Source: a virus. From it: a stretch of 48,727 bases of DNA. A program made the translations under genes and the position numbers. Below the pieces are notes generated by a model, which did no database searches, was not told where the DNA came from, and was given only the letters and a program-made list of their open reading frames with translations. Position 1 is the first letter of the stretch. The number at the start of each line of letters is the position of its first letter. The DNA lies in IMG/VR virus record IMGVR_UViG_3300046694_000215, positions 1 to 48,727 of that record. One strand, given 5' to 3'. Below, one piece after another: positions 1-5,779 of this stretch.

Positions 1-127
1 CGCTCGCCAATCAACAAGCCGCCGAGTCAAAAGTCTCGGCTATCGAAACGCAGTTCAACGCAGAGGTATCGCAGCATGCGAAAGATGCTCTCGATTATCG
101 CGCTCGCCTTGCTTCCGGCACTGAGCG
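1..127. repeat. Terminal direct repeat, left copy (circular overlap)
   Basis: These 127 bases are identical to the last 127 bases of the window (48601-48727). Rz and Rz1 both read in frame through the join (48600 is a multiple of 3), so the sequence closes into a circle of 48,600 bp. The length 127 is a common assembler k-mer size, so I read this as an assembly overlap rather than a biological terminal repeat. Confidence 0.95.
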
Positions 128-341
128 CGTGTCAGTCCGCGTCACCCATTGTTCTCCCGCAGGCGAAAGCGCCAGCACCGCCGCAAGCGCTGATGGTGGC
201 GCCGCCCGAGCAGACCTCGCTCCAGCGGTTGCAAGCGGCCTTGCAGAAGTAGCGGGCGCCGATCAGGGCGAGATTGACAAGCTACGTGCGCTCCAATCGT
301 ATGTTCGCGAGATGCAGGCGCGCGGGTACATCGAGCCGTAA
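1..341 (+). CDS. Rz: Rz-like i-spanin, C-terminal part (gene continues from 48438)
   Basis: This is the C-terminal part of the inner-membrane spanin. Joined across the circle to the ATG at 48438 it gives 167 residues: an N-terminal membrane segment, then a long charged helical periplasmic domain, as in Rz proteins. Spanins disrupt the outer membrane in the last step of Gram-negative lysis. The open frame starting with GTG at 129 is an internal fragment of this gene, not a separate gene. The outer-membrane partner Rz1 is nested in another frame. The gene ends just before the repeat array upstream of parA. Confidence 0.88.
   Translation, partial: LANQQAAESKVSAIETQFNAEVSQHAKDALDYRARLASGTERVSVRVTHCSPAGESASTAASADGGAARADLAPAVASGLAEVAGADQGEIDKLRALQSYVREMQARGYIEP
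76..252 (+). CDS. Rz1: Rz1-like o-spanin lipoprotein nested inside Rz
   Basis: A 58-residue ORF lies wholly inside Rz in a different frame. It begins MRKMLSIIALALLPALSAC: a short signal peptide ending in a lipobox (LSAC) with the acylated cysteine at residue 19. A proline/alanine-rich stretch follows (APAPPQA, VAPPEQ), typical of Rz1. It should be anchored to the inner face of the outer membrane and pair with Rz to form the spanin complex. Full nesting of Rz1 in Rz is known from lambda and from Burkholderia phages. Its first 52 bases recur at 48676-48727 because of the circular overlap. Confidence 0.9.
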   Translation: MRKMLSIIALALLPALSACQSASPIVLPQAKAPAPPQALMVAPPEQTSLQRLQAALQK

Positions 342-344
342 TCC

Positions 345-412
345 CGTATGGACGTATGGACGTATTGATAGCCTGATGGGTGCCTGTACGTATTGATGTA
401 TGGACGTATGGG
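345..412. repeat. Two arrays of three 8-bp direct repeats, putative parS/operator
   Basis: Three tandem octamers lie at 345-368 (CGTATGGA, CGTATGGA, CGTATTGA). A 20-bp spacer (369-388) follows, then three more at 389-412 (CGTATTGA, TGTATGGA, CGTATGGG). The consensus is CGTATKGA. GGTGCC (379-384) and GGCACC (411-416) form an inverted repeat around the second array. The arrays sit just upstream of the parA promoter. Ribbon-helix-helix partition proteins commonly bind tandem 7-9 bp repeats, and type Ib systems place the centromere upstream of parA, so this is a good candidate for parS and autoregulation. Confidence 0.7.
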
Positions 413-428
413 CACCTTCGCGCATCAC

Positions 429-457
429 TTGAAGTTCGTGCGCCTCTCGGCTACCCT
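429..457 (+). promoter_or_regulatory. Putative parA promoter
   Basis: TTGAAG (429-434), a 17-bp spacer and TACCCT (452-457) make a plausible but weak sigma70 promoter 17 bp downstream of the octamer arrays. The RBS GGGAGAG follows just before the parA ATG. Confidence 0.45.
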
Positions 458-483
458 TCCGGGAAACACAACCGGGAGAGCGC

Positions 484-1134
484 ATGACCATCATTGCAGT
501 CGTGATGCAGAAGGGCGGGGTGGGCAAGACTACGGTCGCAACCAATGTCGCCGGTACGCTTGCCATGCAGGGCGGCGCCGTGCGCCTGTACGATGCGAAC
601 CCGCTTCAGAGCAGCGCGTATCAATGGGGGCAGGTCCGCGTCGATGCAGGCGTGCCACAGAACCTTAGCGTCGTGCGGGCTGAACGCAACTACGGGCACG
701 CGGTCATCGCTGACGCGCCGAATTTCGATCACATCGTCATCGACTGCCCGCCGAGCCTGGGAATAGAGAGCGAGGTCGCCGCGGCGGTCGCTGAGGTCAT
801 CTTGATTCCGCTCGCGATAGGGCAGTTCGACGCGTGGAGTCTCGCGCAGACGGGACAACTCATTCGCAGGAGGAAGGCGCTTCCGACGCCGGTTCGCGTG
901 ATCGCCTTTGTGAATGGCGTTCCGCACTACATCAAATCGGAACTCGAAGAGTCGATTGACCTGATTAAAGACATGAGCGAAGAGTTCGAGTTAGGGCCGA
1001 CGCTTATCGACCGCGCTGCGTATCGAAGGGCGGCGAAACTCGGTCTCTCGGTGATGGAGTTGCCGCAGGAATACCGCGATGGCAAAGCGATAGACGAATT
1101 CGGAACGCTGATGGCGGGGGTGTTCAATGGCTAA
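484..1134 (+). CDS. parA: ParA-type partition ATPase
   Basis: This 216-residue P-loop ATPase of the MinD/ParA superfamily has the deviant Walker A motif KGGVGKTT at residues 10-17. DANP follows at 37-40 and the Walker B-like IVIDCPP at 84-90. The length fits small ParA proteins lacking an N-terminal DNA-binding domain (type Ib, ParF/Soj-like). These ATPases bind non-specific nucleoid DNA and position plasmid copies together with a centromere-binding partner. The start is preceded by GGGAGAG. The stop overlaps the start of the RHH partner by 8 bp. With no integrase seen, it implies maintenance of the prophage as a low-copy plasmid. Confidence 0.9.
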   Translation: MTIIAVVMQKGGVGKTTVATNVAGTLAMQGGAVRLYDANPLQSSAYQWGQVRVDAGVPQNLSVVRAERNYGHAVIADAPNFDHIVIDCPPSLGIESEVAAAVAEVILIPLAIGQFDAWSLAQTGQLIRRRKALPTPVRVIAFVNGVPHYIKSELEESIDLIKDMSEEFELGPTLIDRAAYRRAAKLGLSVMELPQEYRDGKAIDEFGTLMAGVFNG

Positions 1135-1405
1135 TCCGCCACTCAATCGCAGCATGGTCGATGCCTTTGTCAGTGCGCCGCCAGAAGCCGCGCCGAAGCC
1201 TGCGAACGTCGCGACCGTGCGCGAGGCAAGGCCGATGTTTCGCGAGCGCGAGGCGACGCAGAAAATGACGGTCAACATGCCGAAAGACTTGTACGAAGAA
1301 TTGCGCGCGTACATGAAACTGACTGATGTGCCGATGTCCGATGTCCTGGTCGAAGGCGCGCGCCGCGAGCTTGCGCGGCTCAGGAAGCAGGGCGGGACAG
1401 AGTAG
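1127..1405 (+). CDS. Ribbon-helix-helix partition partner (ParB/ParG-like)
   Basis: This 92-residue protein has a disordered, proline/alanine-rich N-terminus (about 1-40). A likely RHH fold covers residues 46-88: the strand KMTVNMP, then helices around DLYEELRAYMKL and SDVLVEGARRELARL. It overlaps parA by 8 bp and is surely co-translated with it. Small RHH proteins downstream of type Ib parA genes bind the centromere and stimulate ParA ATPase through a flexible N-terminus. The octamer arrays at 345-412 are the obvious candidate target. Function is inferred from fold and context. Confidence 0.72.
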   Translation: MANPPLNRSMVDAFVSAPPEAAPKPANVATVREARPMFREREATQKMTVNMPKDLYEELRAYMKLTDVPMSDVLVEGARRELARLRKQGGTE

Positions 1406-1640
1406 GCGAGCGGTCATCCCCGCATGGATAACTCACCCGCCCACACCGCAAGGGTGTGGACGGCCGCTGCGCGGTTCGTGAGTTACCCACACTCGAACGC
1501 TGACGCGCCGCTGCGCGGCTTGCCCTGGTGAGAAAGAAAGGCAACGTCAGAACCGAGCGGCGATGGAACGTAAACCAACATAAAGAAGAGACTGCCGATC
1601 GGGTCGCGCAAACCGTTGTAAACGCTAGACTTTCGCGTCA

Positions 1641-1686
1641 GGATACCCCGACACACATGTCGGGATACCCCGACAGCAAAGTCGGG
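1641..1686. repeat. Tandem hairpins built on GGATACCCCGACA repeats
   Basis: Two copies of GGATACCCCGACA start at 1641 and 1663. In the first, CCCGACA pairs with TGTCGGG (1647-1653 with 1658-1664, loop CACA). In the second, CCCGAC pairs with GTCGGG (1669-1674 with 1681-1686). Two adjacent, phased hairpin repeats are good candidate initiator sites or single-strand origin elements. Confidence 0.6.
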
Positions 1687-1728
1687 TTGTGCCGACTCTA
1701 TGAGCGTGCGTCGACCGCAATTTGCCGC

Positions 1729-1757
1729 TTGTCGTTCGCAATTTGCGACCGTAGAAT
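1729..1757 (+). promoter_or_regulatory. Putative rep promoter with operator-like decamer in the spacer
   Basis: TTGTCG (1729-1734), a 17-bp spacer and TAGAAT (1752-1757) form a fair sigma70 promoter about 25 bp before the rep ATG. The second CGCAATTTGC copy (1737-1746) fills the spacer and the first (1716-1725) lies just upstream, an arrangement suited to repression by Rep or by one of the RHH proteins. Confidence 0.55.
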
Positions 1758-1781
1758 CGCACAAAAGGAACGGGAGGCGCA

Positions 1782-2309
1782 ATGAGCGACACGGCAAAGC
1801 TTCCGAAAAACCTCGCGACAGAAGCGGCGGGGCTTCGAGATATGGGCGGCTGGCTACAGGTCGAGAAGAAAACGCTCCGATCAATCACGCAACTGTCGGT
1901 GAAATATCCGGTTGCCGCCGGCATGCTGCACTTACTCGCGAGCAAGATGAATCGCACGAATGCCGTCGTCATGAGCAAAAGGGCGATCGCCGAAGAACTT
2001 GGCGTCGTCGAGCGCAGCGTCGAGCGCGCCGTGAACGTGCTGCGCGATGGTCTATGGGTTCAGGTCGTGAAGGTCGGCACTCAGAACGCCTACGTCATCA
2101 ATTCGCGCGTCTACTGGCAAGGCGAGCGCGGCAAGCGGTTTGCGAACTTTTACGCGGCTGTTTCCGTCACCGAGAGTGAGCAGGAGAAAGGCGCGGTCGA
2201 CGATCAGACGCCATTGCATCAGATTCCGGTCGCCGGTCCTGACGAGCGGATCATCGTCGGAAATGAAGAGATTGACCCGCCCGACCAACAGGAGATGTTC
2301 TTGCCATGA
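1782..2309 (+). CDS. RepL-like winged-helix replication initiator
   Basis: This 175-residue protein has a winged-helix core. A helix-turn-helix lies around residues 66-90 (KRAIAEELGVVERSVERAV) and a wing around 91-111 (WVQVVKVGTQNAYVINSRVYW). The tail is acidic and proline-rich. The pattern resembles RepL-type plasmid initiators: a helical N-terminus, then wHTH, then a strand pair ending near a tryptophan. It follows a repeat- and hairpin-rich control region and has a good RBS (GGGAGG). A transcriptional regulator of the parA operon is an alternative. Confidence 0.65.
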   Translation: MSDTAKLPKNLATEAAGLRDMGGWLQVEKKTLRSITQLSVKYPVAAGMLHLLASKMNRTNAVVMSKRAIAEELGVVERSVERAVNVLRDGLWVQVVKVGTQNAYVINSRVYWQGERGKRFANFYAAVSVTESEQEKGAVDDQTPLHQIPVAGPDERIIVGNEEIDPPDQQEMFLP

Positions 2310-2527
2310 CGATCAGGCAGGGAGTGAAGGCGCCCGACAACACGGTTCCGACGCAAATCCGAATCGACAAATCTCAGCTAAGAGTCTTGAAAATTCTTGC
2401 CGCGCTCCACAACACCACAATTTCAGGCATTGTGCGCGAATGTCTTGGCCGCTATATCGACGAGCACGGTCAGTCAGACGCCACGAAGGATGCGCTTTCC
2501 AATCTCGCCGGCAGGCCCGAAAAATAG
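2306..2527 (+). CDS. Small RHH protein (CopG/Arc-like), possible copy-number regulator
   Basis: A 73-residue protein overlapping the rep stop by ATGA. It matches the RHH pattern: TQIRIDKSQLRVLKILAAL then TTISGIVRECLGRYIDEHG. It is therefore a likely dimeric DNA-binding protein. Coupling to rep suggests control of rep transcription or copy number, as CopG does on rolling-circle plasmids; that role is inferred. It is the second RHH protein of the plasmid module and could also bind the octamer arrays. It ends convergently with the minus-strand early operon. Confidence 0.65.
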   Translation: MTIRQGVKAPDNTVPTQIRIDKSQLRVLKILAALHNTTISGIVRECLGRYIDEHGQSDATKDALSNLAGRPEK

Positions 2528-2545
2528 TTGATAATTCGCCTTATG

Positions 2546-2743
2546 TCAAGCGGCATTCTTCTGATGGCTCAGCCAAAGTTGCCGCGCGCGCTCCGCGAGC
2601 CGGAACGCCGCGCTGACCTGCTTCGCGCTCGCCGGCGCCCCGTTCGGGAACCGGAACGACTTTTGCGCCAGTTTGCCGGCCTCGTCGATGGCGCGCGCCG
2701 CGTAGAGTTTCAGCGCGTCGCCGATAATGTCGTGATCGGTCAT
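2546..2743 (-). CDS. Hypothetical small helical protein
   Basis: 65 residues, basic and mostly helical (AARAIDEAGKLAQKSF, AFRLAERARQLWL). I chose the ATG at 2743 because it overlaps the stop of the upstream gene as ATGA; the longer frame to 2824 would run deep into that gene. It is the last gene of the leftward early operon. No family recognised. Confidence 0.55.
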   Translation of the reverse strand: MTDHDIIGDALKLYAARAIDEAGKLAQKSFRFPNGAPASAKQVSAAFRLAERARQLWLSHQKNAA

Positions 2744-3174
2744 GTTGTCTTTGCGTCTCGTTCTAAAATCAGCAATCCGCTTTTGGTTCGGCCGCATCGA
2801 CGCCAGCCGGCGGCGATAAAGCAAAATCCAGGGTTCGTTGAGCGGACCTTTCCCGTATTGACGAAGGTGTAATGCCTGCTATTAGGCCAGAGGCAATCAG
2901 CAATCGAATCCGCCTGCTGTATGAGTTCCGAGCTTCGGTGCGCTGATTCGTTGCGGAAAACGGAGCAGCTGATACCTTGCTGCCCGCTGTCGTCAACGAA
3001 CTTTCGCCAGACAAAACATGCGTCACCGGCTTCGGTTCGCAACACGACTTTTTCGCCTGGGCCGACGAACAGCTTTCGCTCGCGTCCGTCTGCGTATCGA
3101 TATGCTGAGTAATGTCGTTCATACAGTTCTAGGCAATCTCTGTCGCCGTCTTTTGTTAGCCACCAAAGCGGCAT
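2740..3174 (-). CDS. Conserved phage protein of unknown function
   Basis: 144 residues, rich in Trp, Cys and Arg, beginning MPLWWLTKDGDRDCLELYER. Blocks such as GDACFVWRKF, AHRSSELI and CGRTKSGL look like a conserved phage hypothetical family that I recall without a function. The ATG at 3174 forms TGATG with the stop of the 23-residue peptide gene upstream; a GTG at 3177 is an alternative. The 3' end overlaps the next gene by 4 bp, so the cluster is translationally coupled. Confidence 0.75.
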   Translation of the reverse strand: MPLWWLTKDGDRDCLELYERHYSAYRYADGRERKLFVGPGEKVVLRTEAGDACFVWRKFVDDSGQQGISCSVFRNESAHRSSELIQQADSIADCLWPNSRHYTFVNTGKVRSTNPGFCFIAAGWRRCGRTKSGLLILERDAKTT

Positions 3175-3245
3175 CACCTGTGCGCGCTGCGGTTGAAAAT
3201 CACGATGAGACCGACCAAGGCGACATAGCAGAGCGCAAATATCAT
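3174..3245 (-). CDS. 23-residue membrane micropeptide
   Basis: This tiny ORF encodes MIFALCYVALVGLIVIFNRS followed by AHR: one hydrophobic segment with a basic C-terminal tail. Its ATG overlaps the TGA of the upstream gene (ATGA), and its own TGA shares a base with the next ATG (TGATG). It therefore sits perfectly in a chain of coupled genes. That and the clean transmembrane profile argue for a real gene. Function unknown. Confidence 0.55.
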   Translation of the reverse strand: MIFALCYVALVGLIVIFNRSAHR

Positions 3246-3646
3246 TGCATCACCCGGATCGAGACCGCGCGTTGCTGGAAACTCTCATTGCTCGCGCGCC
3301 CGGTCATCGCGTTCCCGCCGAACTCCGGCGCCGCGTACCCTTCGCCGCGCGTAGCCTCGGCAGCGCCACGAAATCGCCGCAGGTTCGATTCATACCCGGT
3401 CAGGTCGCCCCAACTGTGCGACGGGCAAATCTGCGGCACTGCGCTCGCCTTCGTGCTCTTCGGCGCGAACTTGACGTAAGTCAGCATGTTCCCGTTCCAA
3501 ATATCGCCGCGGCTCGTGAGCAGTTGCAGAGCGTCGTTCACGAGCTTCGCGTCGACGTCGGGGAACTCTCGATAGAACGATGCGCGCGAGTACGCCTGAC
3601 CTTCGCGCATGAAATCCAAAATCTGTTGCGTGCTGATCGACTTCAC
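3242..3646 (-). CDS. Hypothetical protein with possible N-terminal winged helix
   Basis: 134 residues. The N-terminal 55 look like a small winged helix (STQQILDFMREGQAYSRASF, then KLVNDALQLLTSRGDIWNG). The rest is low-complexity, Arg/Gly/Ala-rich and probably disordered. The start overlaps the Ref-like gene stop by 4 bp. DNA binding is only a guess. Confidence 0.65.
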   Translation of the reverse strand: MKSISTQQILDFMREGQAYSRASFYREFPDVDAKLVNDALQLLTSRGDIWNGNMLTYVKFAPKSTKASAVPQICPSHSWGDLTGYESNLRRFRGAAEATRGEGYAAPEFGGNAMTGRASNESFQQRAVSIRVMQ

Positions 3647-3975
3647 TGATAGACCCTCTCTTTTGGCGGCACGTGCTTTTCGAGCGCGCGCTGTGTTTCT
3701 TCGATCAATTCCTGCTCGCTGAACCCGTACATCGCTTCGAAGGCTTCGGCATTCAGACCGTGAACGCCTTCGTGCGGGTCAACGTGGTGCGTGTGGCACA
3801 AGGGAAGCGTTCGATAGTTCGATGCCTTCCCCCACCCTCCGCGGCCGTGTATCTGGTGATGAACAAGCGCCTGCATCCCGTCGACGTCGTATCCCAGGCG
3901 CCGGCACACGCAACACCCGCGCGCCGCGACAAAGCCCATATATCGCCGTTCGGCTGCCGGTGTTGCCTTGCTCAA
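3643..3975 (-). CDS. Ref-like (RecA-dependent nuclease family) HNH protein
   Basis: 110 residues carrying the zinc/HNH pattern CCVC (21-24), VHHQIHGRGGWGKAS (38-52) and LPLCHTHH (57-64), then a helical C-terminus. This matches the short Ref/RecA-dependent nuclease family, related to phage P1 Ref, which cuts DNA at RecA-made displacement loops and enhances recombination. Its place beside NinB, ERF and SSB suits a recombination role. A general HNH endonuclease is the alternative. Overlaps both neighbours by 4 bp. Confidence 0.72.
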   Translation of the reverse strand: MSKATPAAERRYMGFVAARGCCVCRRLGYDVDGMQALVHHQIHGRGGWGKASNYRTLPLCHTHHVDPHEGVHGLNAEAFEAMYGFSEQELIEETQRALEKHVPPKERVYQ

Positions 3976-4532
3976 GCTGCAACCTCGGCGCCGAACAAAT
4001 CCCGCTCACGCTCGATAGCCGGCCGGACGACAATCCCCAAGCTAGAGAGCGGCGTTAAATCGACGTTGAAGCCGAAGGCGACGGAGCCGTGACTTGCCGC
4101 CTCCTGGCGCCCGTTGTCTCGCAGAACGCCGAACCGCAAACGCGCCTGAAAGAAAATGAACGTCTCGGCTTCCTGCATCGCTCGCTGGACGATTCGCGTC
4201 TCTGTGTGAGATGGAATCAACAAAACTACCCGCGACCCGCCCTTCGCCGTCTCGATGCACTTTTCGACCCACCTATTTCGCGCTTCGCCGTAGGGCGGAT
4301 TGCAAAACACCGTTTCCGTATCCCATTCAGCAGCGCACCCGTCAATCGGGAGGTGGTAAAACTTCGCCGCACGCGTCGGGTTGTCCGGCTCTGTGCAAGG
4401 GTCTAGCCCGATTCCTCCGAGAAGCGCCCGTATCGGTTCCAAGACATATTCCGGCGTCAACATCGCTTGCCGCGCGTGACTGTCGGGGCGCCGACGTTTT
4501 TCGTTATCGAACCTGTTTTTAGCGATGCTCAC
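3972..4532 (-). CDS. Phage DNA N6-adenine methyltransferase (Dam-like)
   Basis: 186 residues. The catalytic CNPPYG motif is at 77-82, and an upstream LDPCTEPDN block (43-51) probably serves AdoMet binding. This is the arrangement of short phage-type N6-adenine methyltransferases. It would methylate phage DNA, protecting it from host restriction or marking origins. The start is GTG at 4532 with GGAG about 9 nt upstream; no ATG fits better. Just upstream is the 4563-4596 site that carries the phage's operator-like motif. Confidence 0.82.
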   Translation of the reverse strand: MSIAKNRFDNEKRRRPDSHARQAMLTPEYVLEPIRALLGGIGLDPCTEPDNPTRAAKFYHLPIDGCAAEWDTETVFCNPPYGEARNRWVEKCIETAKGGSRVVLLIPSHTETRIVQRAMQEAETFIFFQARLRFGVLRDNGRQEAASHGSVAFGFNVDLTPLSSLGIVVRPAIERERDLFGAEVAA

Positions 4533-4562
4533 CCTGTTTTCTCCGCTACCTCGATGTGATTC

Positions 4563-4596
4563 ATCATACAGGCTTTGCTCTCATAAAGGTAGTATT
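4563..4596 (-). promoter_or_regulatory. Leftward promoter-like element with operator motif at the -35 position
   Basis: TATGAT (minus strand, 4563-4568) is a good -10. At 18 bp upstream there is no TTGACA but AGGTAG on the plus strand (4587-4592), part of CTCTC-ATAA-AGGTAGTATT at 4578-4596. The same motif with the same 18-bp spacing to a -10 recurs at 12342-12375. The missing -35 suggests an activator-dependent promoter for the methyltransferase and downstream genes. Confidence 0.45.
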
Positions 4597-4609
4597 TCTG
4601 AACGAATTT

Positions 4610-5005
4610 TTAGACCTGGGCCATCAGCGAAGCGAACGGATTGAACTCGCGCGAGGCATTCGCTCGGGCGCGCTTCAACGTCTCTTCGGTAATCTGGCGG
4701 GACATTTCCGCGGTCATCTCCGGCTCTTTTCGTCCGGTGAAGCTCGGAGGGTTCCCGCGCGGCTGCGGCGGTGTTTCGCCTTGCCCGAATGCGTACACCT
4801 TCGCCGGCTGACCGCACGCCGGCACGCGCCAGTCGCAGACGTAAATCCGGCCGTCGCGCTGCGCGAGCAGCAGGCATTCGCGCGCGCTTGTCTCGCCGAT
4901 CTTGAGCGCTTCCGCAATCTCGACTTTGGTTTTGCGCCCTTCCTGCACGAGATACGCGAGGATTCGGCGGTAGTTGTTGCTTCGCTTTTCTAGTGGGACT
5001 GCCAT
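4610..5005 (-). CDS. Winged-helix DNA-binding protein
   Basis: 131 residues. The first 60 form a wHTH: YRRILAYLVQEGRKTKVEIA, then the recognition helix region GETSARECLLLAQRDGRIY and a wing. The rest is proline-rich linker plus a helical tail (MSRQITEETLKRARANAS). Probably a regulator or replication accessory protein. It overlaps the NinB gene by 16 bp. Confidence 0.65.
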   Translation of the reverse strand: MAVPLEKRSNNYRRILAYLVQEGRKTKVEIAEALKIGETSARECLLLAQRDGRIYVCDWRVPACGQPAKVYAFGQGETPPQPRGNPPSFTGRKEPEMTAEMSRQITEETLKRARANASREFNPFASLMAQV

Positions 5006-5391
5006 GATTCATATCCTTTCGGTGCTGAAATTCGAACCCCTTGCTCCGCGCAGAACGCCAGAATCAATTCGATCAGGTCCGAGAACATTTTTTTGCTGAA
5101 AACCCGCGTCGACAACCCGCAGACGACAAACCCGCCATCGAGGCCCGGAACGACCTGTTGCTTGCGAAGCGCGGCCGTAAAGACGTCTTTCCAAGATTCC
5201 TTCGACAGATATTGACCGTGCCAACATACCGCGCGCGAGACTTCGGTCAGCAGGGGCCATAGGAGCGCGTTCTGCTCGGTCGTGCGGGTCGGCGGCTTCA
5301 GTGTCATCGCCCATCCATCGGGAGCGTCGACAAACGCCTGCGCGGCCCGCTGGCGCGTCGCATCGTTGAGAATTACGGCGACCTCATCCAT
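4990..5391 (-). CDS. ninB: NinB-like recombination protein (lambda Orf family)
   Basis: 133 residues from the ATG at 5391. It matches the NinB pattern: a TLKPPTRTTEQNALLW block (30-45) and YLSKESWKDVFTAAL (61-75), then GLDGGFVV and a late EQGVRISAP segment. Lambda Orf/NinB is a recombination mediator that binds SSB and ssDNA and can substitute for RecFOR. With ERF, SSB and VRR-NUC here it makes a recombination module. The longer frame to 5424 was rejected because the MDEVA start agrees with the family N-terminus. Confidence 0.82.
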   Translation of the reverse strand: MDEVAVILNDATRQRAAQAFVDAPDGWAMTLKPPTRTTEQNALLWPLLTEVSRAVCWHGQYLSKESWKDVFTAALRKQQVVPGLDGGFVVCGLSTRVFSKKMFSDLIELILAFCAEQGVRISAPKGYESWQSH

Positions 5392-5779
5392 AGGTGCGAT
5401 GCTCCCCGAGCGCGAGATATGCAATTAGCTCCTGGCGCGCTTCGTCAAATCCTCGGCACACCGCGACGTAATAGCCTTCGGCCTTCAGTTCGCGGATCAT
5501 GTCTTTCTGCGCTTCGCTGAGTGCGCCGCCCTTCTGGCGCTTCAGTTCGATGTACATGCCGCAGTAGATGCCGCACGCCTTCGCGATGATGATGTCAGGC
5601 ACGCCGGCGGTGACGCCTTCGCGCTTCAGCCGCACCGCGGTTCGAAGTGAGCGCTTCGAGCCGTTCGGGCAGTGATACGCGAGAAGCTTCGGGAACGCTG
5701 CTCTGACCCAGGTGAAAAACATTTGCTGCTCCGTCGATTCGGTCGGAACATGCTCTACGCCGCGCTTCGCTTCCTTCAT
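5384..5779 (-). CDS. VRR-NUC domain nuclease
   Basis: 131 residues. The compact PD-(D/E)XK fold shows GVTAGVPDII (PD at 61-62) and MYIELK (E78 and K80), followed by GGALSEAQKDMIRELKAEGY and a closing strand-helix. This is the usual phage stand-alone VRR-NUC, thought to cut branched DNA such as Holliday junctions or recombination intermediates. The ATG at 5779 overlaps the upstream stop as ATGA. The frame continues far upstream of that ATG without conserved sequence, so I reject the longer start. Confidence 0.85.
   Translation of the reverse strand: MKEAKRGVEHVPTESTEQQMFFTWVRAAFPKLLAYHCPNGSKRSLRTAVRLKREGVTAGVPDIIIAKACGIYCGMYIELKRQKGGALSEAQKDMIRELKAEGYYVAVCRGFDEARQELIAYLALGEHRTYG

Larger units (their letters stand above)
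1406..1781. other. Putative plasmid origin/control region with hairpins and short repeats
   Basis: These 376 bp between the parA partner and rep hold no convincing gene. TAACTCAC (1429-1436) pairs with GTGAGTTA (1478-1485) around two inner hairpins: CCACACC/GGTGTGG (1441-1459) and CCGC/GCGG (1464-1474). The segment GCCGCTGCGCGG occurs at 1463-1474 and again at 1507-1518, where it forms GCCGC-TGC-GCGGC. GGATACCCCGACA occurs at 1641-1653 and 1663-1675, 22 bp apart, each in a hairpin. CGCAATTTGC occurs at 1716-1725 and 1737-1746, 21 bp apart. Helically phased repeats just upstream of an initiator gene suggest an origin or operator, not proven. Confidence 0.6.

Noticed and set aside
1-127. True terminal redundancy of virion DNA
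   Set aside because: 127 bp is an assembler k-mer size and genes continue through the join; read depth would be needed to argue otherwise.
129-341. Separate 70-residue gene
   Set aside because: It is the C-terminal end of Rz in the same frame, with an internal GTG.
1528-1785. 85-residue rightward frame before rep
   Set aside because: It translates hairpin and repeat DNA, has no good RBS and no coherent protein pattern; the region is better explained as origin/control.
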